Shown here: positions 7,951-15,949 of the stretch, piece by piece
Layout: every line of letters starts with the position of its first letter
Numbering within the stretch: position 1 is the stretch's first letter
Assembly: GCF_021029445.1 (NCBI RefSeq)
Contig: NZ_CP072610.1
Location: forward strand, 3,162,001 to 3,226,000
DNA length: 64,000 nt
Source: Pseudomonas wenzhouensis
GTDB lineage: Bacteria; Pseudomonadota; Gammaproteobacteria; Pseudomonadales; Pseudomonadaceae
Direction of reading: 5' to 3'
Translations under genes and position numbers: made by a program
The notes under the pieces: generated by a model
Told to the model about the DNA's origin: nothing
Database searches by the model: none
The model's input: only the letters and a program-made list of their open reading frames with translations

Positions 7951-10095
7951 TCAGTCGATCTGCCGGCGGAACGGCGGCAAGGCATTGAGGATGGCCTTGC
8001 CGTAACGCTGGGTCACCACACGCCGATCCAGCAACGTGATGGTGCCGCGATCCGCCTCGGTACGCAGCAGGCGGCCGCAGGCCTGCACCAGGCGCAGCGA
8101 GGCATCCGGCACGGCGATTTCCATGAAAGGATTGCCGCCGCGCGCTTCGATCCATTCGGCCAGGGCCGCCTCAACCGGGTCATCCGGCACGGCGAAGGGG
8201 ATCTTGGCAATCACCACATGTTCGCAGTAGGCGCCGGGCAGGTCGACGCCTTCGGCGAAACTGGCCAGGCCGAACAGCACGCTTTCCTCGCCTGAATCGA
8301 CGCGCGCCTTGTGCTTGTTCAGGGTTTCCTGCTTGGACAGGTTGCCCTGGATGAACACACGTTTGCGCCAGTCGCGTTCCAGGCCGTCGAACACGTCCTG
8401 CATCTGCTTGCGCGAGGAGAACAGCACCAGCGTGCCACGACTGCCGGCCACAAGGTTCGGCAGCTCGCGGATGATGGCCGTCGTGTGCGCAGCCGCCTCG
8501 CGCGGGTCGGCCTTCAGATCCGGTACCCGCAGCAAGCCCGCATCGGCATGATGAAAGGGGCTTGGCACGATGGCGCTGACTGCCACCCTGGGCAGGCCGG
8601 CGCGCATGCGGTAACGGTCGAAGGTGCCCAGCGCGGTGAGCGTGGCCGAGGTCACCAGGGCGCCGTGAGCGACGTTCCACAGATTGCGGCGCAGCGTCTC
8701 GGCGGCGAGGATCGGGCTGGCGTTGACCTCGATATCGAACAGCGCACCGCTCTCGGCCAGGGTCAGCCAGCGTGCCATGGGCGGGCTTTCCTCGGGGTCT
8801 TCGGCGGTAAAGGCCAGCCACAGCTCCCAGTTGCCCTTGGCTCGGGCCATCAGGCTGCCGAACAGCGGATACCACTCCTCGGCCTGGTGGCTGGCGATAC
8901 CGACTGCGCCCTCACCATCCATGGCTTCCTTGAGCAGCTCGGTGACGCCGGTGAACAGGTCGTTGAGCTTGGAGAACCCCTTCTTCAGCTCCAGCCCCAG
9001 CTCGGTCAGGTGCTCCGGCACCACCCCGCCGACGAAGCGGTGACGCGGGCGCTCGCGTCCTTCCATGTCCTCGCCGGCCTTGAAATCGGCGATTTCTTCG
9101 CAGGCGGTGAACATGAACTGCTGCTGGGTCTTCAGCTCGCGGGCCAGCTCCGGTACCTGTTCGATAAGCCGGCCGAGATCACCCGGCAGCGGGTTCTGTG
9201 CCAGCAGCTTGGTCAGGTTCTTGTCGATCTGGGTCAGCCAGTCGGCGGTCGAGCGCAGGCGGGTGAAATGGGCAAAGTGGCCGATGGCCTTGTCCGGCAG
9301 GTGATGGCCCTCGTCGAATACATAGATGGTTTCGCGCGGGTCAGGCAGTACTGCGCCGCCACCGAGCGCCAGGTCGGCCAGCACCATGTCGTGGTTGGTG
9401 ACGATCACATCGACCTTGCCCATGCCTTCGCGCGCTTTGTAGAAGGCGCACTGCTGGAAGTTCGGACAATGGCGGTTGGTGCACTGGCTATGGTCGGTGG
9501 TCAGTTGCGCCCAGCGGCTGTCCTCCAGCTCTTCGGGCCAGCTGTCGCGGTCGCCGTCCCATTTGTTGCCGGCCAGCTTCTCGATCATCGCGGTGAACAG
9601 CTTCTGGCCCTGCTCGTCGACGTCGATGCGAAAACCTTCTTCCTCGAACAGTTGCGCGGTGGCGCTCTGCGCGGCGCCGTCCTGCAGCAGGTGATCGAGC
9701 TTGGAAAGGCACAGGTAGCGACCACGACCCTTGGCCAGGGCAAAGCTGAAATTCAGGCCGCTGTTGCGTAACAGATCGGGCAGATCCTTGTGCACGATCT
9801 GCTCCTGCAGGGCGACCGTCGCGGTGGCAATCACCAGACGCTTGCCGGCAGCCTTGGCGGTGGGAATGGTGGCCAGGCTGTAGGCCACCGTCTTGCCGGT
9901 GCCGGTGCCGGCCTCAACCGCCACCACGGCCGGGTCGCCCAGACGCTTGCCCTCGTCATCGGTCTTGATGGTGCCGAGCACCTTGGCAATCTCGGCGATC
10001 ATCAGGCGCTGGCCATAACGCGGCTTGAGCGACTTGGCTTCGAGAAAGCGCGAATAGGCGCCCTGGATCTGGGACTTGAGTTCGGTACTGAGCAT
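7951..10095 (-). CDS. dinG: ATP-dependent DNA helicase DinG
   Basis: A 714-residue superfamily 2, XPD-like 5'-3' helicase. Walker A is GTGTGKT in VEAGTGTGKTVAYSL, and the Walker B / DEAH-type box is VFDEGHHLPD. Four Cys in the region YLCLSK ... CTNRHCPNFQQCAFYKAR form the Fe-S cluster. The C-terminal helicase domain has FGLASFAEGVDLPG and QACGRLLRTEADRG. The start is ATG 10095 (MLSTELKSQIQGAYSRF). The longer open frame to 10359 runs through the promoter region. In E. coli DinG unwinds R-loops and is SOS-induced. A LexA box lies 21 bases upstream here. Confidence 0.95.
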   Translation of the reverse strand: MLSTELKSQIQGAYSRFLEAKSLKPRYGQRLMIAEIAKVLGTIKTDDEGKRLGDPAVVAVEAGTGTGKTVAYSLATIPTAKAAGKRLVIATATVALQEQIVHKDLPDLLRNSGLNFSFALAKGRGRYLCLSKLDHLLQDGAAQSATAQLFEEEGFRIDVDEQGQKLFTAMIEKLAGNKWDGDRDSWPEELEDSRWAQLTTDHSQCTNRHCPNFQQCAFYKAREGMGKVDVIVTNHDMVLADLALGGGAVLPDPRETIYVFDEGHHLPDKAIGHFAHFTRLRSTADWLTQIDKNLTKLLAQNPLPGDLGRLIEQVPELARELKTQQQFMFTACEEIADFKAGEDMEGRERPRHRFVGGVVPEHLTELGLELKKGFSKLNDLFTGVTELLKEAMDGEGAVGIASHQAEEWYPLFGSLMARAKGNWELWLAFTAEDPEESPPMARWLTLAESGALFDIEVNASPILAAETLRRNLWNVAHGALVTSATLTALGTFDRYRMRAGLPRVAVSAIVPSPFHHADAGLLRVPDLKADPREAAAHTTAIIRELPNLVAGSRGTLVLFSSRKQMQDVFDGLERDWRKRVFIQGNLSKQETLNKHKARVDSGEESVLFGLASFAEGVDLPGAYCEHVVIAKIPFAVPDDPVEAALAEWIEARGGNPFMEIAVPDASLRLVQACGRLLRTEADRGTITLLDRRVVTQRYGKAILNALPPFRRQID

Positions 10096-10115
10096 GGATT
10101 CTGAAACGAAAAAGG

Positions 10116-10131
10116 CTGGATAAATTTTCAG
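10116..10131 (-). promoter_or_regulatory. LexA (SOS) box upstream of dinG
   Basis: CTG-GATAAATTTT-CAG matches the LexA core CTG-N10-CAG with an AT-rich centre. It lies 20 bases upstream of the dinG start codon at 10095. dinG is a known LexA target in enterobacteria. The assignment here is from sequence match and position. Confidence 0.75.
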
Positions 10132-10235
10132 TATTCGCGGAGCGGTCGCTATCATAGCGCGGCAATCGATCCGGCGCTGACTCGTGTGCCAATCGAATGA
10201 ACCGACCTGCCAAACGGACCCTCTGGAGATACCGC

Positions 10236-10700
10236 ATGACACCCTACGCACCACTCTATGCGCTACACCTGCTGGCCGCTGTCGTCTGGGTCGGTGGCAT
10301 GTTCTTCGCCTGGATGATCCTGCGCCCGGCAGCAGTGGACACACTCGAACCGCCAGCACGCCTGCGCTTGTGGCTGAGTGTGTTCAAACGTTTCTTCGTC
10401 TGGGTCTGGGGAGCGGTGGCAGTCCTGCCCCTGACTGGCATCGGCATGCTGCACATGAGCTATGCCGGTTTCGATGCCGCACCGCGCTATGTGCACATCA
10501 TGATGGGGCTGTATCTGGTGATGCTCGCTCTGTTCCTGCGTATTCAGGCACTGCAGTTGCCCGAACTACGCCGCGCCGTGGAGGCCGAGAACTGGCCGGC
10601 AGGCGGTGAGGTGCTGGGGCGAATTCGCAGACTGGTCGGCAGCAACCTGCTGATCGGCCTGGCGCTGATGACGCTGGCGGCCATGCGCCCGACATTCTGA
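10236..10700 (+). CDS. CopD-family membrane protein
   Basis: A 154-residue protein with four hydrophobic segments. The opening YAPLYALHLLAAVVWVGGMFFAWMILRP is typical of CopD-like / hydrogenase-cytochrome-b-like proteins, and the His in LHLLAAVVWVGG is the usual conserved ligand. The start is ATG 10236 with GGAG 8 bases upstream. A longer frame from 10197 has no ribosome site. It stands alone between dinG and the collagen-like gene. It could take part in copper handling or in haem redox chemistry, but nothing nearby tests this. Confidence 0.7.
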   Translation: MTPYAPLYALHLLAAVVWVGGMFFAWMILRPAAVDTLEPPARLRLWLSVFKRFFVWVWGAVAVLPLTGIGMLHMSYAGFDAAPRYVHIMMGLYLVMLALFLRIQALQLPELRRAVEAENWPAGGEVLGRIRRLVGSNLLIGLALMTLAAMRPTF

Positions 10701-10740
10701 CGGGTGCTGCTGCCTGGCGAACCCAGGCAGCAGCGATGAC

Positions 10741-11502
10741 TCAGAAACGGAAGACCTGCACGGCACCACTGCGGCCCGCCGCACCTTCGCGCCCGGGCTG
10801 GCCGGGCTGGCCATCGGCCGCACCGTCTACGCCATAAAGCAGACAACCCTTGGCAGCGCCGCCACGTCCGGGACGCCCTGCCGTACCGGCTGCACCACCG
10901 GCACCGCCGTCGAGCAGAACCTGCATGCGCTCGACCTCGACATGATGCGGCACTTCCAGCACCACCTTGCCGCCCGGTGCACCATCGTGACCGTCAGTAC
11001 CATCCTGACCATCGTGACCGGCGCTGGCCTGGCCCCAGGTGCAACCACCCGGCTGACCGTGCGCACCATCGAGCCCGGCATAACCTGGCCTGCCCTGACC
11101 ACCACGTACATCCACGGTGAGCGATTCGAAGGTCAGCTTGTGCAGCTTGAGACTGATCTCACGCCCAGGTGTCGCCGGCCGGGTATAGGTACCGGCGGCG
11201 CCCTTGGCGCTGATCCAGGCGCCAGGCCCGATATCGGCATCGTCGATGACCAGGCGCAATGGTTGATCGCCAGGCGCCACACCGATACGCGCATCGCGCC
11301 CCATGAACAACTGGCCGATACGCAACTCCGTCACGCTTGCCGGCACCATCAGCGTTGCCTGATCCGCCACCTCCAGCCGCTCGAGCTGCAGAGTGCTGCT
11401 GGCCACCGGCAAACGCATCAGCGTATTGGACGGTACGCTGATCTGCGTAGCGGCAGATGCAGTCCCCACACTCAGGCACAGCAACAGAACGAAACTACGC
11501 AT
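10741..11502 (-). CDS. Secreted collagen-like Gly-rich protein
   Basis: A 253-residue protein. It starts MRSFVLLLCLSVGTASA, a clear Sec signal peptide. The first half looks like a beta-rich exported domain. It is followed by two Gly-X-Y-like tracts: one around GQGRPGYAGLDGAHGQPGG ... GHDGQDGTDGHDGAPGG, the other GGAGGAAGTAGRPGRGGAA ... GQPGQPGREGAAGRSG. The segment GCTWGQ and a second GCLLYG supply two Cys that could pair. The start overlaps the end of the upstream DUF1145-type gene by 8 bases, so the two are co-transcribed. I do not recognise a named family. Function unknown; a surface or periplasmic role is inferred. Confidence 0.75.
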   Translation of the reverse strand: MRSFVLLLCLSVGTASAATQISVPSNTLMRLPVASSTLQLERLEVADQATLMVPASVTELRIGQLFMGRDARIGVAPGDQPLRLVIDDADIGPGAWISAKGAAGTYTRPATPGREISLKLHKLTFESLTVDVRGGQGRPGYAGLDGAHGQPGGCTWGQASAGHDGQDGTDGHDGAPGGKVVLEVPHHVEVERMQVLLDGGAGGAAGTAGRPGRGGAAKGCLLYGVDGAADGQPGQPGREGAAGRSGAVQVFRF

Positions 11503-11800
11503 GGGCAGCCTCCTCGAGCACAGCGGCTGCAACGGCATCACGCGGCTGCGCAGCCTTGAACGGGTACAGATGGAAAATGCCGAACAGCAGAATCTGCACA
11601 CGCTCCAGCCAGGGGTTGGCCCGCGCCGCCACAAGGCTGGAAAACAGCCATAACTGCGCGACGTGCAAGAACGCCAGAAAACCCGCCAGCAGGTAAACGA
11701 GCTGTTCGAAAGGGGCCTCCAAACGCTTGCTCAAGGCGGCCCCGAAGACCAGCCAGAAGATCAAGGCCAACGCCTTGCCCATTCTCAACAATGCTTTCAT
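11495..11800 (-). CDS. DUF1145-type small inner-membrane protein
   Basis: A 101-residue protein with three hydrophobic helices (ALALIFWLVFGAAL, LVYLLAGFLAFLHVAQLWLF, VQILLFGIFHLYP), matching the DUF1145 family as I remember it. It overlaps the downstream collagen-like gene by 8 bases. A 10-bp perfect palindrome arm begins 10 bases upstream of its ATG. Function unknown. Confidence 0.7.
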   Translation of the reverse strand: MKALLRMGKALALIFWLVFGAALSKRLEAPFEQLVYLLAGFLAFLHVAQLWLFSSLVAARANPWLERVQILLFGIFHLYPFKAAQPRDAVAAAVLEEAAHA

Positions 11801-11810
11801 CCCCGCCCTC

Positions 11811-11840
11811 GTGCAGCGCTTTTTCTAGTTAGCGCTGCAC
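11811..11840. promoter_or_regulatory. Perfect 10-bp inverted repeat before the DUF1145-type gene
   Basis: GTGCAGCGCT (11811-11820) and AGCGCTGCAC (11831-11840) are exact inverted repeats around a 10-base AT-rich loop. The palindrome ends 10 bases before the ATG at 11800. It could be an operator or an mRNA hairpin in the leader. On the plus strand it is not followed by a T run, so a terminator is unlikely. Confidence 0.5.
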
Positions 11841-12005
11841 GTTACCCCCTCACCACCGGGACTGCCATAGCGACGACAGTTTTTTCATGACTTTGTTTGA
11901 CGCACGCAAACTCCAGAAGCAGGCTCGAACACGGCCCATTCAGGCCTTGTCACAGAACATCCCCTGGGCACGCGCCTTCCCGTGCGACCGGAGTCGTACA
12001 TACAA

Positions 12006-12039
12006 AAAAGCCCGGCCGGTAGAAACCGGTCGGGCCTTT
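12006..12039 (-). terminator. Rho-independent terminator of the OmpA lipoprotein gene
   Basis: A 15-bp stem around a 4-base loop, with one G-U pair. Read on the minus strand it is followed by a T run (GGGCTTTTTTG). It lies 35 bases after the stop of the OmpA lipoprotein gene at 12074. Confidence 0.85.
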
Positions 12040-12073
12040 GTGGATAACGCCTTGCCAGGCTTGAGCGAACGCC

Positions 12074-12706
12074 TTACGGCTGAGCTTCGACCTCGGCTTC
12101 TACACGGCGGTTGATGGCACGGCCATCAGCAGTCGCATTGTCGGCAACCGGACGGCTTTCACCGTAACCCACGGCCTGCACGCGACCGGACTCGACGCCA
12201 TACTGGTTGACCAGCACATCACGCACAGCACTGGCGCGACGCTCGGACAGCCCCTGGTTGTAGGCATCGCTGCCCACGGAGTCAGTGTGACCTTCGACCA
12301 CAGTGCTGGTTTGCGGGTACTGCTTCATGAAGTCGGCCAGCGCTTTGATATCGCCATAGCTTTCCTGTTTGACCTGCGCCTTGTCGAAGTCGAACTTCAC
12401 GTCCAGCTCGACACGAACGGCCTCAACCGGTTCGGCGACGGCGACCTCCTCGACCACCACTTCCTCTTCGACGACTGCAACCTGCTGCGCATCGGCACCA
12501 TGTACCCAGCAATAGGCTGCCGCCATCCCCGCACCGACCAGAGCACCACCGCCGGCCCAGGTAGAACTTTCGATTGCCCCTAACGCCGCACCACCAACGC
12601 CGCCTACAGCTGCGCAGGTGGGCCAGTCGGTTTTCTGCAAACCGGCACAACCGGTCAGCAGAGTGCTCGCCAGAATCAGGGGTACTGCGTTCCTTGTGAT
12701 ACTCAT
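12074..12706 (-). CDS. OmpA-family lipoprotein with glycine zipper
   Basis: A 210-residue protein. The signal peptide ends LLTGC, with Cys20 as the lipid-attachment site. Residues about 33-70 form a Gly/Ala-rich zipper (GGVGGAALGAIESSTWAGGGALVGAG). A Glu/Val-rich linker (VVEEEVVVEEVAVAEP) follows, then a C-terminal OmpA peptidoglycan domain with VVEGHTDSVGSDAYNQGLSERRA and GYGESRPVADN. The probable role is an outer-membrane to peptidoglycan tether. It resembles PAO1 PA1041 by memory of gene order. Confidence 0.85.
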   Translation of the reverse strand: MSITRNAVPLILASTLLTGCAGLQKTDWPTCAAVGGVGGAALGAIESSTWAGGGALVGAGMAAAYCWVHGADAQQVAVVEEEVVVEEVAVAEPVEAVRVELDVKFDFDKAQVKQESYGDIKALADFMKQYPQTSTVVEGHTDSVGSDAYNQGLSERRASAVRDVLVNQYGVESGRVQAVGYGESRPVADNATADGRAINRRVEAEVEAQP

Positions 12707-12869
12707 ACTTTAGGTCTCCAATATTCATCGGCCCATAACCGACTCGATAGTAGTAAAGACAGAAGTTGTACAATCCGCCAGCTAGAGTCGCCCCTGCGGA
12801 TAATTTCCCATCACTCTAGGCCTGATATCGACTCCACGTTAGTCTTTGCAGACTTTTCGAGGAAGTTCG

Positions 12870-13367
12870 ATGACCGCCAACCTTAGCACTCGCACACCAC
12901 AGCAGGCCATTGCGGCACTGCTTGCCCGCTACAGCCCCGAGAAACTGCTGCTCCTCGGTGCCAGCGAACTCCCCGCAGTCAACGCCTTTAGCGACGCTCA
13001 CCCGCAGTGTCAGATCACCACTGCACCCGCAGCGCCCCTGGCGCCGGAACTGGCCGCACAGCGTTTCGACCTGGCCCTGCTGGTCGACTGTATGGAGCAT
13101 TTACCCAAACGCGATGGACTGCAACTGCTGGGCGGCATCCGAAATCTCAACGCCAGCCGCATCGCGGTATTGCTTGACCTGCAGGCAGCTGCCTGGCAAG
13201 AAACCGACCTGTTCGCCCTGGCCATGCAGGCCAGCGAGCAATTCCAGCGCGAAGGGCAGACCCTGCATCTGTTCACCTATGATCTGCTCGATTACAAGCA
13301 AGTTCCGGACTGGTTGAACGCAAAGTTCTGGGCCAACCCGGAAAATTTCGGCAAGTACTGGTGGTAG
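12870..13367 (+). CDS. Conserved Pseudomonas protein (DUF6231-like)
   Basis: A 165-residue soluble protein. The stretch [28 protein letters not shown] resembles the post-motif region of SAM-dependent methyltransferases. No glycine-rich SAM-binding motif is present, so enzymatic activity is doubtful. The C terminus [18 protein letters not shown] is rich in Trp and aromatic residues. ATG 12870 follows GAGGAAG. A frame from 12846 is less likely. It ends 4 bases before the YchJ-like gene and is probably co-transcribed with it. Confidence 0.65.
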   Translation: MTANLSTRTPQQAIAALLARYSPEKLLLLGASELPAVNAFSDAHPQCQITTAPAAPLAPELAAQRFDLALLVDCMEHLPKRDGLQLLGGIRNLNASRIAVLLDLQAAAWQETDLFALAMQASEQFQREGQTLHLFTYDLLDYKQVPDWLNAKFWANPENFGKYWW

Positions 13368-13371
13368 AGCG

Positions 13372-13854
13372 ATGAACCCTCTCGACTCCAATTGCCCCTG
13401 TGGCAGCGGCAATCCACTGAGCCAGTGCTGCGGCCGTTATCATGCCGGTACCCATGCACCCAGCGCGGAACTGCTAATGCGCTCTCGTTACAGCGCTTAT
13501 GTGCTGGGCCTGGTGGACTATCTGATAGCCACCACCCTACCCGCCCAACAGCAGGCACTCGACCGTGAGGCCATGGCCGCCTGGAGCGCCCAGAGCACCT
13601 GGCTAGGCCTGGAAGTTGAGGGTGGCGAGGTGTTCGGCGGCAAACCGGAGCACGCGCAGGTCACCTTCATTGCCCGCTGGCATGACACACAAGGCGAGCA
13701 TCGGCATCGCGAATGCTCCGCCTTCGTGCAGGTGGCCGAGCGCTGGTATTTCCTCGACCCGACAGTGCCTCTGAAGGCTGGTCGCAATGATCCCTGCCCC
13801 TGCCAGGGTGGGCAGAAATTCAAGAAGTGCTGCGCACCGTATCTGCACGGCTGA
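13372..13854 (+). CDS. YchJ-family SEC-C metal-binding protein
   Basis: A 160-residue protein of the YchJ/UPF0225 type. The N terminus has [17 protein letters not shown] and the C terminus the SEC-C Cys cluster [13 protein letters not shown], both Zn-binding by family. Between them lies an NTF2-like domain ([18 protein letters not shown] ... [14 protein letters not shown]). It immediately follows the DUF6231-like gene. A second SEC-C protein lies 1.3 kb downstream. Cellular role not established. Confidence 0.85.
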   Translation: MNPLDSNCPCGSGNPLSQCCGRYHAGTHAPSAELLMRSRYSAYVLGLVDYLIATTLPAQQQALDREAMAAWSAQSTWLGLEVEGGEVFGGKPEHAQVTFIARWHDTQGEHRHRECSAFVQVAERWYFLDPTVPLKAGRNDPCPCQGGQKFKKCCAPYLHG

Positions 13855-13873
13855 CGCGCATCACAGATGAAAA

Positions 13874-13902
13874 CGCCGTGACTACCTGCACCACTCACGG
13901 CG
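13874..13902 (-). terminator. Hairpin terminator of the 13923-14477 gene
   Basis: CGCCGTGA (13874-13881) pairs with TCACGGCG (13895-13902). On the minus strand the stem is followed by TTTTC. It lies between the convergent YchJ-like and 13923-14477 genes. Confidence 0.65.
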
Positions 13903-13922
13903 CTTGCCGGCCTGCTGGACGA

Positions 13923-14477
13923 TCAGTCCAGCAGTTTCAGGTGCGAGGTATCCGGCGCTGGCGCAGGTGTCGAGGACTTGGCCTGGCCCATATCACTGCC
14001 GACAGGCGCCAGCGTGAATTGCGACAGGTCCACCGCCGGTGCAGCCGCGTCAGGCCGGGCATCCTGTAGATCGCTGCCCACCGGAGCGATGCCGAAATCC
14101 GGTGCATCGACATCGCTGAACGCCGCCATGTATTCATCGCGCGGGGCAACCTGCAGGCGACCGGCCCTGGCCACGGCAGGCGCACTCACCACAGCAGGTG
14201 GCGGCTCGGCAGGTGGCGGCGGTGCGAGCTCGACCTCCTCGATCAGCACGTCCATATCGACCACCTCCACCCGCGCACCGGCGCGCTCCAGCGTCGCCCG
14301 ATACTTTTCCGCCCCAGCGGCATCGAGGTTGTTCTTGATCACGATACGGCGCCCGGAGAACAACTGGGCAATACGCTGAGCATCGGCCTGGAACAGCTTG
14401 GCCATGTTGGCCTTGACCAACTCCGGCTGGGCGCCCGGCACCAGTTGCCCGGAGAAGGCGATCTCATAGCGACTCAT
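13923..14477 (-). CDS. Conserved hypothetical protein, two-part
   Basis: A 184-residue protein that I cannot assign to a named family. Residues 1-75 form a compact alpha/beta domain (MSRYEIAFSGQLVPGAQPEL ... LFSGRRIVIKNNLDAAGAEKYRATLERAGARVEVVD). The rest is a Pro/Ala-rich, low-complexity tail. The tail carries a repeated motif, FGIAPVGSDLQDA and FTLAPVGSDMGQA, i.e. x-APVGSD-[LM]. The ATG at 14477 has AGGAG 7 bases upstream. The tail repeats could be short linear docking motifs (inference). Confidence 0.55.
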   Translation of the reverse strand: MSRYEIAFSGQLVPGAQPELVKANMAKLFQADAQRIAQLFSGRRIVIKNNLDAAGAEKYRATLERAGARVEVVDMDVLIEEVELAPPPPAEPPPAVVSAPAVARAGRLQVAPRDEYMAAFSDVDAPDFGIAPVGSDLQDARPDAAAPAVDLSQFTLAPVGSDMGQAKSSTPAPAPDTSHLKLLD

Positions 14478-14668
14478 GGTCACACTCCTGTCCTATTCGC
14501 CGCTCAGTATGGCGCAGGTTCTTTTGCACTGACACGGCAGACGTCTCATTCACGCCTCATCGATTACCGACAGACCGCGACCGGCACGCTATCACCTTGA
14601 AAATAATGGTTGTACCCCATTGCAGCCAAGCGCTTGCTTGTTACACTGGGCCGCAACGGGGGTATGAA

Positions 14669-15166
14669 ATGCTTTCTCAGGCGCAAATGATAAGAATTAC
14701 CAGCCTACTGATGTTTTTAGGCCTGCTTTCAGGCCTGACAGGATGTTCCACCTGGGTGACAGGTAGCTTCAAGGATCCGGAAGTCCAACTCATCAATGTT
14801 GACGTGGTCAAGGCCAGGCTGCTCGAGCAGGAGTTTCGCCTGCGCTTTCGAATCGACAATCCCAATGGCGTCAGCCTGCCGGTACGCGGGCTGGACTATA
14901 ACGTCCAGCTCAACGGCATCCAGCTCGCCGAAGGCTATTCCAACGAGTGGTTCACCGTACCCGCCCACGGCCACCACACCTTCGAGGTGCCGGTACGTAC
15001 CAATCTCTGGCGTCATGTCCGACAGATCGTCAAAGCACTGGAAAAACCCGACGTACCAATTCGCTACAGCCTCCGAGGTGAAGTAAAAACCGGCATGATG
15101 TTTGGCCGTAGCGTGCATATGGCGCGCAATGGCGAGATAATTCCCGGCGATTTCATCCCCGAATAA
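14669..15166 (+). CDS. LEA14/WHy-domain lipoprotein
   Basis: A 165-residue protein. The signal peptide ends LSGLTGC, a lipobox. The remainder is a WHy/LEA type 2 domain: [28 protein letters not shown] is the usual NPN-containing signature. Domain relatives are linked to desiccation and stress response. ATG 14669 is preceded by a GGGGG stretch at suitable distance; ATG 14687 is an alternative. The His-rich SEC-C gene follows after 17 bases. Confidence 0.8.
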   Translation: MLSQAQMIRITSLLMFLGLLSGLTGCSTWVTGSFKDPEVQLINVDVVKARLLEQEFRLRFRIDNPNGVSLPVRGLDYNVQLNGIQLAEGYSNEWFTVPAHGHHTFEVPVRTNLWRHVRQIVKALEKPDVPIRYSLRGEVKTGMMFGRSVHMARNGEIIPGDFIPE

Positions 15167-15183
15167 CCTGTGCGAGTGACACC

Positions 15184-15378
15184 ATGAGCAACCAACCCCA
15201 CGTCCACGGCCCCGACTGCAACCATGATCACGATCATCACGATCACGGCCATGTACATGGCCCGCATTGCAACCATGGCCATCAGGAGCCGGTACGCAAC
15301 GCACTGAAGGATGTCGGCCGTAACGACCCTTGCCCATGCGGCAGCGAGAAGAAGTTCAAGAAGTGCCACGGCGCCTGA
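15184..15378 (+). CDS. Histidine-rich SEC-C mini-protein
   Basis: A 64-residue protein with two parts. Residues 6-34 are a His/Asp/Cys-rich segment with two copies of HVHGPxCNH and an [10 protein letters not shown] core. Residues 46-64 are a SEC-C zinc motif ([18 protein letters not shown]). The composition strongly suggests binding of Zn, Ni or Cu. The gene is short but has an ATG and close coupling to its neighbours: 17 bases after the WHy lipoprotein gene and 7 bases before the DUF2489-type gene. Confidence 0.85.
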   Translation: MSNQPHVHGPDCNHDHDHHDHGHVHGPHCNHGHQEPVRNALKDVGRNDPCPCGSEKKFKKCHGA

Positions 15379-15385
15379 ACCGCGC

Positions 15386-15850
15386 ATGAGTGCCTTGAAC
15401 CTGACCCTGCTGCTTGGCGGCCTGCTGCTGATCGCTGCGCTGGCCGCCTATGCCTGGCACCTGTGGCGCCGCGTGTGGGCTACCCAGCGCGCCCGTGATG
15501 AAGCGCAACAGGAGCGCCAGCAGCGTCTCGGTGGCGACCTGAGCATCCTCGCCAGCAGCCTGCTCGACGAGCAGTTGCCGCTGATCGAAGGCGCCATTCG
15601 CATCAAGGTGCTGCTCGATAACTATGACAGTGCCCTGAGCAATGACAGCCGCTGCCAGGTGTTCCATCTGCTTTTCGAAGCCACCGCCGAAGTGCCTACC
15701 CATGCAGCCTGGAAGGCTCTGGACAAGACCGAACGGCGCCGCTTCGAAAAACGCTTCAACGAGCTGGAACTGCAGCACAAGGCCGCCGCACGCAGCGCCG
15801 CGCGCTGGTTACTCGATGAAGGGCTGAAGAAGCCTCAAACGAGCGTCTGA
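15386..15850 (+). CDS. DUF2489-type membrane-anchored protein
   Basis: A 154-residue protein. One N-terminal membrane helix (LTLLLGGLLLIAALAAYAWHLW) is followed by a cytosolic helical domain (LPLIEGAIRIKVLLDNYDSAL ... FEATAEVPTHAAWKAL), as in DUF2489. ATG 15386 lies 7 bases after the SEC-C gene. The open frame from 15311 overlaps that gene. Function unknown. Confidence 0.75.
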   Translation: MSALNLTLLLGGLLLIAALAAYAWHLWRRVWATQRARDEAQQERQQRLGGDLSILASSLLDEQLPLIEGAIRIKVLLDNYDSALSNDSRCQVFHLLFEATAEVPTHAAWKALDKTERRRFEKRFNELELQHKAAARSAARWLLDEGLKKPQTSV

Positions 15851-15949
15851 GGCCTCTTGCCAGGCTCCACTGGCCTCATTACCTTGGCGCCTTTGTGGCC
15901 GGCCAACTCATGACCGGCCTCGCCCCTTCGTATACCAAGGAAATTCGCC

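Noticed and set aside
8311..9771. Plus-strand frame of 486 codons over dinG
   Set aside because: dinG is clearly on the minus strand with helicase motifs and Fe-S cysteines.
11887..12114. 75-codon plus-strand frame between the DUF1145-type gene and the OmpA lipoprotein gene
   Set aside because: It spans the OmpA terminator and enters the antisense of that gene. No ribosome site or known domain.
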